64,000 nucleotides of DNA from Gemmatimonadota bacterium (GTDB lineage Bacteria > Gemmatimonadota > Gemmatimonadetes > Gemmatimonadales > Gemmatimonadaceae). This document shows positions 18,112 through 26,749 of this stretch, one piece after another. The stretch lies in the NCBI GenBank assembly GCA_021413975.1, contig JAIOPJ010000013.1, forward strand, positions 1 through 64,000, in the 5' to 3' direction. Position 1 is the first letter of the stretch, and each line of letters starts with the position of its first letter. Made by a program: the position numbers and the translations under genes. The notes under the pieces were generated by a model, which had not been told where the DNA came from, did not search any database, and saw only the letters and a list, made by a program, of their open reading frames with translations.

Positions 18112-19397
18112 CCGACGAAGAGGAAGTCCGGCGCCCGCTCGGCGACCGCGGCAAGAGCGCGCGCTCGGCCCCCCGGCCGCCGCTCTCCCGCAACGTACGC
18201 ATCCTCGCCACGGTGAGCTTCTTCACCGACGTCGCGAGCGAGATGATCTATCCGCTGTTGCCGCTCTTCCTCTCGACGGTCCTCGGCACCTCGGCCGCCG
18301 CGCTCGGCGTGATCGAGGGGCTCGCCGAGAGCGTCTCGTCGCTGCTGAGACTGCCGGCGGGGTGGTACTCGGATCGGATCAAGCGTCGCAAACCGTTCGT
18401 GGTGGTCGGCTACTCGCTCGCCTCACTGGTGCGGCCACTGATCGGACTCACCCAGAACATGGGGCAGGTGCTCGCGATCCGGCTCACGGACCGGTTCGGC
18501 AAGGGGCTGAGGTCGGCGCCGCGCGACGCGTTGATCGGGGACTCGGTGCCGCCGTCGCAGCGCGGGTACGCGTACGGGGTGCATCGGGCGGCGGACAGCC
18601 TGGGCGCGGTCGTGGGGCCGCTCCTCGCTTGGTCGCTACTCACGTTGAAGTGGGTCGACCTGCGCGGGCTCTTCCTGTGGGCCGCGGTGCCGGGCGTCGT
18701 TGCGGTGGTGCTCGTGGTGGCGTTCGTGAAGGAGACGGGCACTGCGGGGCCCGTGCGTGGCGCGGGTGCTCCCTCCGGCGCGACCGCGGCGACCGCCGCC
18801 ACGGCCGCAGCGCCGGTCTTGGAGCAGGCCGCGGCGCCGCTCGGCGGATACTTCTGGCGGTACCTCGCCGTGCTCTTCGTCTTCACGTTGAGCACCTCCA
18901 CCGATGCGTTCCTGCTCCTGCGTGCCTCGCAGCTCGGCGTCGCGACCGCGCTCATCCCGATCCTTTGGGCGCTGCTGCATGTGGTGAAGTCGTCATCGAC
19001 GGTGATGGGCGGCGCGCTCTCCGACCGCGTGGGGCGACGGCCGCTCATCCTCGGTGGGTGGGCGCTGTACGCGCTCGTGTACCTCGGCTTCGCGATGGCG
19101 AGTGTCGAATGGCACATGTGGGCCCTGTTCGTGGTCTACGGACTCTACTTCGGCGCGACGGAGGGGACGGAGAAGGCGTTCGTCGCCGACCTCGTGCCTG
19201 CGGCGCGGCGAGGCACGGCGTTCGGATGGTTCAATGCAGCGCTCGGGTTGGGGGCGCTGCCGGCGTCGGTGGTGTTCGGCGTGGTGTGGGAGCGGAGCGG
19301 CGCCGATGCGGCGTTCGTCATGGGGGCGGGGATCGCCGCGCTCGCGACGTTGTTGTTCATCCTGCTGGTACCGAATCGAGCGCGGGGGGCCGTATGA
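18108..19397 (+). CDS. MFS transporter
   Basis: NVRILATVSFFTDVASEMIYPLLPLFLSTVLGTSAAALGVIEGLAES..., multi-TM; ATGA overlap with the kinase. Confidence 0.85.
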   Translation: MTDEEEVRRPLGDRGKSARSAPRPPLSRNVRILATVSFFTDVASEMIYPLLPLFLSTVLGTSAAALGVIEGLAESVSSLLRLPAGWYSDRIKRRKPFVVVGYSLASLVRPLIGLTQNMGQVLAIRLTDRFGKGLRSAPRDALIGDSVPPSQRGYAYGVHRAADSLGAVVGPLLAWSLLTLKWVDLRGLFLWAAVPGVVAVVLVVAFVKETGTAGPVRGAGAPSGATAATAATAAAPVLEQAAAPLGGYFWRYLAVLFVFTLSTSTDAFLLLRASQLGVATALIPILWALLHVVKSSSTVMGGALSDRVGRRPLILGGWALYALVYLGFAMASVEWHMWALFVVYGLYFGATEGTEKAFVADLVPAARRGTAFGWFNAALGLGALPASVVFGVVWERSGADAAFVMGAGIAALATLLFILLVPNRARGAV

Positions 19398-20218
19398 TTG
19401 GACGGACGTTCGTATCGCTGACGACGAGCGCGATGATCGTCGGGGCGCAACAGACCGTGCGCATCGAGGTGCGGGACGACGCGGGGATGCCGGTGCCGTA
19501 CGCGCTCGTGGCGCCCATGAATGGCGCGTCGCAAGTCGCGAACGACTCGGGCGTCGTCTCCTTCAGGATGAAGGCGGCGGATTCGCTGAACCTGCGGGTG
19601 CGGCGCATAGGGTACCGCGAGCAGTTCGGCTGGGTCGTGCGCATCGGCGAGAACCTCTATCGGGTCACGCTGCCGCGGGTGGCGGCGGTGCTGGGCACCG
19701 TCGACGTCACCGCGCCGGGTTCGGCATCCAACACGCCGTTGGCGCAGCGTGGATTCTACGACCGACTCGATCGCGTGCAGCGCGGCGCCATCCTCGGTGA
19801 CTTCCTCACGCCCGAAGAGCTGGATGTCAGGGCGGCAGCGACGGTGACGCGGATGCTTGCGGGTTCGCGATATGCGAAGGTCACGACGATGCCGTCCAGC
19901 CGAGGCCGCGGCACATTGGTGGTCGTCGGACGCGCCGGATGTCCGATGACGATCCTCCTCGACGGACAGGTGGTCCGAGGGACCGTGCAGGACGTGGCCG
20001 TCTCGGAGACACCGACTTCGATCAACCCGGGCGGAACCAGGCAGACCGGTGTCTCTTTCAATGACACAACGACCTCCATCGACGACGTCGTGGACGGTCG
20101 CTCCGTCATGGCGATCGAGGTCTATCCCAGCACGGCGAACGCCCCAGCCGAGTTGCAACGGTTGAGCGGGCGTGGATCCTGCGGCATCGTGGCGTTGTGG
20201 ACCGGAGCACGCCGGTAG
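19394..20218 (+). CDS. Carboxypeptidase-regulatory-like/TonB-plug-like exported protein without a barrel
   Basis: VRIEVRDDAGMPVPYALVAPMNG...DSGVVSFRM, then a plug-like region ending ...SVMAIEVYPSTANAPAELQRLSGRGSCGIVALWTGARR. Confidence 0.6.
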   Translation: MIGRTFVSLTTSAMIVGAQQTVRIEVRDDAGMPVPYALVAPMNGASQVANDSGVVSFRMKAADSLNLRVRRIGYREQFGWVVRIGENLYRVTLPRVAAVLGTVDVTAPGSASNTPLAQRGFYDRLDRVQRGAILGDFLTPEELDVRAAATVTRMLAGSRYAKVTTMPSSRGRGTLVVVGRAGCPMTILLDGQVVRGTVQDVAVSETPTSINPGGTRQTGVSFNDTTTSIDDVVDGRSVMAIEVYPSTANAPAELQRLSGRGSCGIVALWTGARR

Positions 20219-20239
20219 CGCGTCGCTGCGCCGATCCGC

Positions 20240-20476
20240 TCAGCAGCAGCGCGATCCGGGCTTCTCGTACCGCGAGTTCAACCGCTCCGCCACGAACTCG
20301 CGCTCACCCATCGGCTCGCGCTCCGGGTGATGCGCCCGCACATGCGCCACATAGGCCGCATAGTCGGGCGCTCCGATGATCGTGCGGATCGTGGCCGCGA
20401 TGCGCGCCCAGCCGCGGAGCGGCGGTCCTGAGACCGCCGCTCCGCCCGCGCACCTGGCCGTGTCCGTGTTGCTCAC
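20240..20476 (-). CDS. YbdD/YjiX (DUF466) family small protein, GTG start
   Basis: WARIAATIRTIIGAPDYAAYVAHVRAHHPEREPMGEREFVAERLNSRYEKPGSRCC matches the CstA-associated YbdD family pattern. Lies in the track ORF 20240..21124; GTGA overlap with the S9 peptidase stop. Confidence 0.85.
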   Translation of the reverse strand: MSNTDTARCAGGAAVSGPPLRGWARIAATIRTIIGAPDYAAYVAHVRAHHPEREPMGEREFVAERLNSRYEKPGSRCC

Positions 20477-22797
20477 CGTCGGACCTTGCTCCCGTTCGGC
20501 CCGATCGTCCGGTCGAACAGCTCGAGGATGCGACGATACTCGTCGGTCCACGAACTCGGCCGCACGAAGCCATGGTCCTCCACCGGGTACGCCGCGAGCT
20601 CCCAGTCGGTCTTGCCCAACTCGATGAGCCGCTGCGAGAGCTGGACGATGTCCTGGAACTGCACGTTGGTGTCGACCATCCCATGCGCCATCAGGAGGGG
20701 ATCCTTCAGCCCTTCGGCGAAGAAGATCGGCGACGACTTGCGATACGAGGTCGTGTCGTCCTGCGGCAGGTTCAGGATGCGGCCGGTGTAGCCGTGATTG
20801 TAGCTCGCCCAGTCGGTCACGGAACGCAGCCCCGCACCGGCGCCGAAGTACTGCGGCTTGGTGAAGAGCGCCATGAGCGTCATGAAGCCGCCATAGCTGC
20901 CGCCGTAGATGCCGATCCGCTCGGGGTCGATGCCGTACGTCCTGGTGAGGTACTTGGAGCCGCTCACCTGGTCGTCGAGGTCCTTGCCGCCCATCCAGCG
21001 GTAGATCGCCGTGCGCCAGTCGCGCCCGTAGCCCGCCGAGCCGCGATAGTCGATGTCGATCACCGTGTAGCCGCGCTCGGCGAGGAGGTGGTGGAACATG
21101 TACTCGCGCGAGTAGGTCGACCACCAGTTGTGGACGTTGTGCAGGTAGCCCGCGCCGTGCACGAAGATCACCGCGGCGCCATTCGATGCCTTGCCGAACG
21201 CCTTGGGGTCATAGACGCGCGTCGGGACCTTGGTGCCGTCCTCGCCGTCGAGCATCACGATGGGCGGCACCTTCCAGGCGTACGAGCGGAACTCGGCCGT
21301 CGTCGACGTGGTGAGCTGCGCCATCGTCGTCTGCCCCGCGCGCGCGAGGAAGAGCTCGGGCGGCGTGTTGGGCGTGGAGTAGACCGTCGCCATCACGTTG
21401 GCATCCACGGGGCTCATGACCGGTGCGTGGCCCCCATCGCCGCTGGTGAGCCGCGTGCGCGCGCCGCCGGTCATCGCCATGCGGTATGCCTGCCGCGTGA
21501 AGGGCGAGGGCTCGCTCGTGACCATCTCGAAGTTCACGTCGTCGGCCGCGCGATCCACCTGGAGCACTTCCCAGTTTCCGCTCGTCAGCGCTTGCTTGCC
21601 GCTGCCGTCGGCGTTGGCGGCGTAGAGCTGCGAGTAGCCGCTCTCCTCCGACACGAACCAGGCCTTGCCCTGCGGCGTCCAGCCGATGCAGCCGAAGCAG
21701 GGGCCGTTCACCCATGCCTCGTCACGAAGGGCATCGACCATCAGCATCGCGCCACCGGCCGAGGCCACGGACCAGAGGTAGCGGTTCTTGAAGTCGGCCG
21801 AGGAGACGAAGAGGAGCGCGTACCTGCCGTCGTCGCTCCAGTCGCCGACCTGCGCACCGCCCGCCGCCTTGTCGTCGGGCGTGAGCTTGAGCCAGGTGAC
21901 CTTCCCGCTCGCGATGTCGAGGTGTCCCACCTTCTGCGTCCCCTGCGCGTCGCCGACCTTGGTGCGGCCGGGGATCATGCGCGGGTAGCCGTCGGGGTTC
22001 ACGTAGTCCGGCACGTCGGAGGGGCGGGGGCCCGTGGCCGCGGTGAAGGTGGTGATGATCGCGCTCTTGCCGTCGGGCGAGACCGAGACCGTCCCGATGC
22101 GCTCGACCTGCGGGATCCACACGACCGGGAGACGACGGGCCTCGACGGCACGGCGCTGCGCGGCCTGCAGGGAGTCGGCGGCGATCTCGTCGCGGATCAC
22201 TTCGAGGAGCATTCGCTCCTGCGCCGCGAGCGCCGCACGCTGACCCTTGGGTGCGTCGGGCTCCTTGGGGGCAGCGCCGCTGCGGATATCGGTCAGCTGC
22301 CTCGTGAGCCCGCTCGCGATGTCGAACGCGTACACATTGTTGTCGCGGACGAAGAGGACCTCGCGCTCGTCGAGCGAGAAGCGCGGGTCCGCCTCGTTCC
22401 CGTTGGTCTGCGTGATCCGCCGGTGCGCGAGCGCCGGTCGGCGCGTGCGCAGCCAGAGGTCGCCGTTCGCCGCGAGCACTTCAAACCTGCCATCGCGCGA
22501 ACGACGCCCGGTGGCGAGCATAGGCGCGACCGAATCCATGTGCGCATCCGTCACCTGCTCCGGCGCGGCGCCGGCGCGCGCCGCGACGCGGAAGGGCTGC
22601 AGGTCATCACTCCACTTGGCCCCGGGCCGCAGCCAGCGGAAGTAGATCCACTGCCCGTCGGCGGTGAAGCGCACCTGGCTGGGTTCGCGCCCATACAGCT
22701 CCGGGCCGCGCATGATGTTGCGGACGGAGAGGTCGAAGGGCTGCTGGGCGCCGAGGGTGCCGGCGAGGAGGACGAGTGCGGGGAGGAGGCGGCGCAT
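20473..22797 (-). CDS. S9 family peptidase (prolyl oligopeptidase/DPP-IV-like)
   Basis: Signal peptide, propeller-like N-terminal region, GIYGGSYGGFMTLMAL nucleophile elbow, VEDHGF near the C-terminus. Confidence 0.92.
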   Translation of the reverse strand: MRRLLPALVLLAGTLGAQQPFDLSVRNIMRGPELYGREPSQVRFTADGQWIYFRWLRPGAKWSDDLQPFRVAARAGAAPEQVTDAHMDSVAPMLATGRRSRDGRFEVLAANGDLWLRTRRPALAHRRITQTNGNEADPRFSLDEREVLFVRDNNVYAFDIASGLTRQLTDIRSGAAPKEPDAPKGQRAALAAQERMLLEVIRDEIAADSLQAAQRRAVEARRLPVVWIPQVERIGTVSVSPDGKSAIITTFTAATGPRPSDVPDYVNPDGYPRMIPGRTKVGDAQGTQKVGHLDIASGKVTWLKLTPDDKAAGGAQVGDWSDDGRYALLFVSSADFKNRYLWSVASAGGAMLMVDALRDEAWVNGPCFGCIGWTPQGKAWFVSEESGYSQLYAANADGSGKQALTSGNWEVLQVDRAADDVNFEMVTSEPSPFTRQAYRMAMTGGARTRLTSGDGGHAPVMSPVDANVMATVYSTPNTPPELFLARAGQTTMAQLTTSTTAEFRSYAWKVPPIVMLDGEDGTKVPTRVYDPKAFGKASNGAAVIFVHGAGYLHNVHNWWSTYSREYMFHHLLAERGYTVIDIDYRGSAGYGRDWRTAIYRWMGGKDLDDQVSGSKYLTRTYGIDPERIGIYGGSYGGFMTLMALFTKPQYFGAGAGLRSVTDWASYNHGYTGRILNLPQDDTTSYRKSSPIFFAEGLKDPLLMAHGMVDTNVQFQDIVQLSQRLIELGKTDWELAAYPVEDHGFVRPSSWTDEYRRILELFDRTIGPNGSKVRR

Positions 22798-22876
22798 GGT
22801 GAGGTCGGGAACGGGTGGGGCGTGGGCGGGGCTCTTGAGAAACTACGCTATCCCTGGTGGTGTCGCTTGCAGACTC

Positions 22877-23029
22877 AACTGCTTGCACCACCGAGGCACC
22901 GGGGACACCGGGAACAGCGAGTGGGAGGCGGACGTCGGGGGCTCTCTCTGTGCCCTTTGACATACCAAGACCCACCACCCGAGACGCCCGTCCCTCGGTG
23001 CCCTCGGTGCCTCGGTGGTGAAAGCAGTT
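22877..23029. repeat. Non-coding element bounded by ~34-bp imperfect inverted repeats of CACCGAGG type
   Basis: Left arm 22877-22910 aactgcttgcaccaccgaggcaccggggacaccg. Reverse complement of 22996-23029 is aactgctttcaccaccgaggcaccgagggcaccg (31/34 identical). Confidence 0.8.
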
Positions 23030-23043
23030 CACGTGACCCGGAC

Positions 23044-23853
23044 TCAGAGATGCCGCAGGAACCGCTCCGGCGCCCGCAGGAAGTCCCGCGTCACCCGCAC
23101 ATGCTCCACCTCGTCATAGGCGATCGCCCGCGGCGGCCGCTCGTCGAACGACCAGATGGTCGCCCCCGGCAACGCCAGCAGGATCGGCGAATGCGTGGCG
23201 ATCACGAACTGCCCGGCATCGTTCACCATGTCCTTCAGCATCGCGAGCAGCGCCAGTTGCGAAGTGGGAGAGAGCGCCGCCTCGGGTTCGTCGAGCAGGT
23301 AGAGCCCATCGGGCACGAACCGGCTGCGAAAGAGGCTCAGGAAGCTCTCCCCATGCGACTGCGCGTCGAAGTCCTCGCCGTAACGCGCCTTGATGTCCCT
23401 CAGCGACCCCATGAGCGGCCCGAGCTTCAGCGCCTTCGACATCGCGCTCCGCCCTTCGTACTCGGCATCCACCCCTTCGATCTCGCGCTCGAGCGCCGCG
23501 CGTTGCATGGCCAGCGAGCGCGTGAAGCCGAAGAAGTCCTCGGCGCGGAGGAAGAATCCCCGATGCGCGCGCCCTTCGCGTCCCCATGTGAGCTTCATCG
23601 CGGCGGCCAGTGCGCGGGCGGGGCCGAGGGTGTCGTCCTCCTCGACGCTCGCGCTGCCGACGGTCGGCAGGTGGACCTTGGCCGCGAGCCCTTCGAGCAG
23701 CGTCGACTTCCCCGACCCGTTCTCGCCGACGAAGAACGTCACCGGTGTCTCGAAGTCGAGCGCGGTCGTCTCGCGCACCGCCGGCACGCTGAACGGATAT
23801 CGCGCCACCTCGTCCTCCGGCGCCGCGAGCGTCAGTCGGCGGAGCCGGTTCAC
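23044..23853 (-). CDS. AAA family ATPase (ABC/SMC-like, COG3910-type)
   Basis: Walker A VGENGSGKST, GLYLLDEPEAALSP (Walker B/signature), ATHSPILLALPGA. GTG start overlaps the CstA stop (tcac 23850-23853). Confidence 0.85.
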   Translation of the reverse strand: MNRLRRLTLAAPEDEVARYPFSVPAVRETTALDFETPVTFFVGENGSGKSTLLEGLAAKVHLPTVGSASVEEDDTLGPARALAAAMKLTWGREGRAHRGFFLRAEDFFGFTRSLAMQRAALEREIEGVDAEYEGRSAMSKALKLGPLMGSLRDIKARYGEDFDAQSHGESFLSLFRSRFVPDGLYLLDEPEAALSPTSQLALLAMLKDMVNDAGQFVIATHSPILLALPGATIWSFDERPPRAIAYDEVEHVRVTRDFLRAPERFLRHL

Positions 23854-25910
23854 GCCGCGGCGCGCGCCGTGTAGGGCTCCTCGCTCGACACCATCGGCTT
23901 GCGCCCCGCCAGCACCGCCCACCATTCGCGCATGGAGTCGACGAGGATGACGATCACCGAGATCATGAAGAAGGCCGCGACCGCCGCATCGAGGCGGTCG
24001 TTGAAGACCAGTCGTGCGGCGCCGGCGGCATCGCTCACCCCCGGGGGCAACTCTCCGGCGGCGACCTTCTCCGCCACCCACCGCGCATGCGCGAGGAATC
24101 CGAGCTTCGGGTTGGGATCGAACAGCTTGAGCGTCCCGGCGGTCATCGTGACGATGACCAGCCAGATCATCGGCAGGATCGTCATCCAGGCGTACTTCGC
24201 CTTGCCCATCTTGATGATCACGGTGGTGCCCACGCAGAGCGCGATCGTCGCGAGCAGCTGGTTGGCGATGCCGAACAGCGGCCAGAGCGAGTTGATGCCG
24301 CCGAGCGGGTCGGTCACGCCCTGGTAGAGGAAGAAGCCCCAGCAGGCCACGAACATCGCGCTCGAGGTCACGACGGCAGGGTACCAGGAGACCCGGCCGA
24401 ACGGCGCCCAGATGTGCTTGCCGAGGTCCTGCAGCATGAAGCGGCCCACGCGGGTGCCGGCGTCGAGCGTCGTGAGGATGAACAGCGCCTCGAACATCAG
24501 CGCGAAATGGTACCAGAGCGCCATCGAGTTGGTGCCGCCGAGCAGGTCGGAGAAGATCTTCGCCATGCCGACCGCGAGCGAGGGCGCGCCTCCCGTGCGC
24601 GAGAGCAGGGAGCTCTCCTGCACCTGCGCGGCGAGCATGGTGAGCTCGGTCGGGCTCAGCGTGAATCCCCAGGTCGCGATCATCGCCGCCGCGCTCTCGG
24701 CCGTCGTGCCGATCAGTCCGGCCGGGGCGTTGATCGCGAAGTACACGCCGGGCGTGAGGACGCAGGCGGCGATCAGGGCCATGATCGCGACGAGTGATTC
24801 CGTGAGCATCGCCCCATAGCCGATGAAGCGCGCGTAGGCCTCGTTCTCGAGGATCTTGGGCGTGGTGCCCGACGAGATCAGCGCATGGAACCCGCTGATC
24901 GCCCCGCAGGCGATGGTGATGAAGACGAACGGGAAGACCTTCCCCGCGAACACCGGACCGGTGCCGTCGATGAACTGCGTCACGGCGGGCATCTGCAGCG
25001 GCGGCAGCACGAGGATGATGCCGACGGCGAGCGCGACGACCACGCCGATCTTCACGAACGCCGAGAGATAGTCGCGGGGCGCGAGCAGCAACCAGACCGG
25101 GATCACCGAGGCGGCGAAGCCGTAGACCATGAGGGCGTAGGCGAGCGTGACCCCGTCGAGCGTGAACATCGGCGCCAACACCGGATGCGTCCCCGCCCAG
25201 CGGCCCACGTAGAGCGAGAGCATGAGGAGCACGATGCCGATCGCGCTCACCTCGAGCACGCGGCCCGGCCGCAGGTACTTGAGGTACACGCCCATGAACA
25301 TCGCGATCGGCACGGTGAGGCCGATGGTGACCGTGCCCCAGGGGCTCGACTTGAGCGCGTTCACCACGATCAACGCGAGTACCGAGATGAGGATGATCAT
25401 GATCCCGAGCACCGCCACGAGAGCGGTGTAGCCGGCGATCGGGCCGATCTCCTCCTTGGCCATCTGCCCGAGCGACTTGCCGTTGCGCCGCACCGACGAG
25501 ATGAGGATCACGCAGTCCTGCACCGCGCCACCCAGCACCACGCCGACGATGATCCAGAGCGCGCCCGGGAGGAACCCGAACTGCGCCGCGAGCGTCGGCC
25601 CCACGAGCGGACCGGGACCGGCGATGGCCGCGAAGTGGTGCCCGAACACGATCCACTTGTTGGTCGGGTGGAAGTCGCGCCCGTCGGCGAGCCGCGCGGC
25701 CGGCGTCGCGCGCGTGGCGTCGAGCGCGAAGATCTTCGCCGCGATGATCTTGCTGTAGAAGCGGTACCCGATCGCGTAGGTGCAGACCGCCGCCACCAGC
25801 AGCCAGGCCGCATTGATCGTCTCGCCCCGCTGGAGCGCGATGAACGCGATCGCACCGGCGCCGGTGAGGGAGATGGCGGCCCAGAGGAGGGCCGAGAGCC
25901 AACGGGGCAT
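23850..25910 (-). CDS. cstA: Carbon starvation protein CstA family transporter
   Basis: MPRWLSALLWAAISLTG...GYRFYSKIIAAKIFALDATRATPAARLADGRDFHPTNKWIVFGHHFAAIAGPGPLVGP is diagnostic of CstA. Confidence 0.95.
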   Translation of the reverse strand: MPRWLSALLWAAISLTGAGAIAFIALQRGETINAAWLLVAAVCTYAIGYRFYSKIIAAKIFALDATRATPAARLADGRDFHPTNKWIVFGHHFAAIAGPGPLVGPTLAAQFGFLPGALWIIVGVVLGGAVQDCVILISSVRRNGKSLGQMAKEEIGPIAGYTALVAVLGIMIILISVLALIVVNALKSSPWGTVTIGLTVPIAMFMGVYLKYLRPGRVLEVSAIGIVLLMLSLYVGRWAGTHPVLAPMFTLDGVTLAYALMVYGFAASVIPVWLLLAPRDYLSAFVKIGVVVALAVGIILVLPPLQMPAVTQFIDGTGPVFAGKVFPFVFITIACGAISGFHALISSGTTPKILENEAYARFIGYGAMLTESLVAIMALIAACVLTPGVYFAINAPAGLIGTTAESAAAMIATWGFTLSPTELTMLAAQVQESSLLSRTGGAPSLAVGMAKIFSDLLGGTNSMALWYHFALMFEALFILTTLDAGTRVGRFMLQDLGKHIWAPFGRVSWYPAVVTSSAMFVACWGFFLYQGVTDPLGGINSLWPLFGIANQLLATIALCVGTTVIIKMGKAKYAWMTILPMIWLVIVTMTAGTLKLFDPNPKLGFLAHARWVAEKVAAGELPPGVSDAAGAARLVFNDRLDAAVAAFFMISVIVILVDSMREWWAVLAGRKPMVSSEEPYTARAAA

Positions 25911-26019
25911 CGGGGGTCCGAGTTCGGGGAGAGCGACGGGACGATTCTACGCGTTACGCGGCGGGGGCGGGAGGGGTTGGAGGTGGAGCGGCATCGGGCG
26001 CCCGACTAGCTTTATCACT

Positions 26020-26090
26020 TCAGGTGGTAGGGGGTAGTGGGTAGGTGACCTGCACTCTCCCGGACTCCTCCCACCTTCCTCCTCCCACCC
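26020..26090. repeat. Intergenic heptanucleotide-periodic tracts in inverted orientation
   Basis: AGGTGGT AGGGGGT AGTGGGT AGGTGAC (26022-26049), then CCTCCCA CCTTCCT CCTCCCA CCC (26067-26090). Confidence 0.7.
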
Positions 26091-26094
26091 GTCC

Positions 26095-26709
26095 TTGAGC
26101 CCTCAGCGCGTTCTCAGACTCGCAACCCTCACGCTCTGGCTGGGCGCGGTTGCCCAGCTCGGCGCCCAGGGGAAGCCGGCCCCAGTGGCAGGCCCACCGC
26201 TCTCGCCGTTCGTGGCGATGCGCGTCGCGATCGTCCCCGCCCAGCTCTGGCACGCCGACTCGGTGGGCTGGAGCCGGAGTGTCGCCTGGGCTACCACCCG
26301 CGTGGAACTCGACTCCGCCATCGCGGCCGTGCTCCAGGAGCGAGGGCTCGCCAGGAAGTGGGCCTATGCCGCTGACGTCGTCCGCAGTGCCAAGCGCAAC
26401 CCGACCTACGCCTCCGATCCCTACGCGCTCGGCGTGACGCGTCTGCGCGGGGGCGAGCTCAAGAGCGGCACCGAGGTCCCCCAGCTCCTCGCCGACAACC
26501 TCCGCACCGTCACCGCCCTCGGCGACACGCGCTTCGCCCTCATCCCCGTGGAGCTGCGCGCTCAGGGGGAGGGAGTGGTGCTCCGCCTCGTGCTGGTCGA
26601 TACTCGCACACGCAACCTCGTCTGGGCCGGTGACCTCCTCGCGCCGGGTGGCGCGCAGATGGTCGCGGGCCTCGCCACGCGTGTCGCCGACCTCATCATC
26701 GAACCCTGA
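26095..26709 (+). CDS. Hypothetical exported protein (TTG start)
   Basis: Signal-like N-terminus LRLATLTLWLGAVAQLGAQG; coherent codon usage. Confidence 0.6.
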   Translation: MSPQRVLRLATLTLWLGAVAQLGAQGKPAPVAGPPLSPFVAMRVAIVPAQLWHADSVGWSRSVAWATTRVELDSAIAAVLQERGLARKWAYAADVVRSAKRNPTYASDPYALGVTRLRGGELKSGTEVPQLLADNLRTVTALGDTRFALIPVELRAQGEGVVLRLVLVDTRTRNLVWAGDLLAPGGAQMVAGLATRVADLIIEP

Positions 26710-26749
26710 CGCCGCCGATGCGCGGCCTCGCACTGCTGGAGCGCACCCC

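Noticed and set aside
22607-23032. Minus-strand ORF encoding HHRGTEGTEG...
   Set aside because: Translation of the inverted-repeat element, not a protein gene; treated as a repeat instead.
23044-23853. AAA ATPase considered as a phage-defence (OLD/Gabija/PARIS-like) component
   Set aside because: No nuclease or effector partner; start codon is coupled to CstA, so a housekeeping context is more likely.
20572-23874. 1100-aa plus-strand ORF opposite the S9 peptidase and ATPase
   Set aside because: Antisense artefact; low-complexity R/H/E/V-rich composition while the minus strand has clear family motifs.
25960-25990. G-rich stretch GGCGGGGGCGGGAGGGGTTGGAGGTGG as a G-quadruplex regulator
   Set aside because: Plausible but too short of full G3 tracts to claim; composition is expected in this GC-rich genome.
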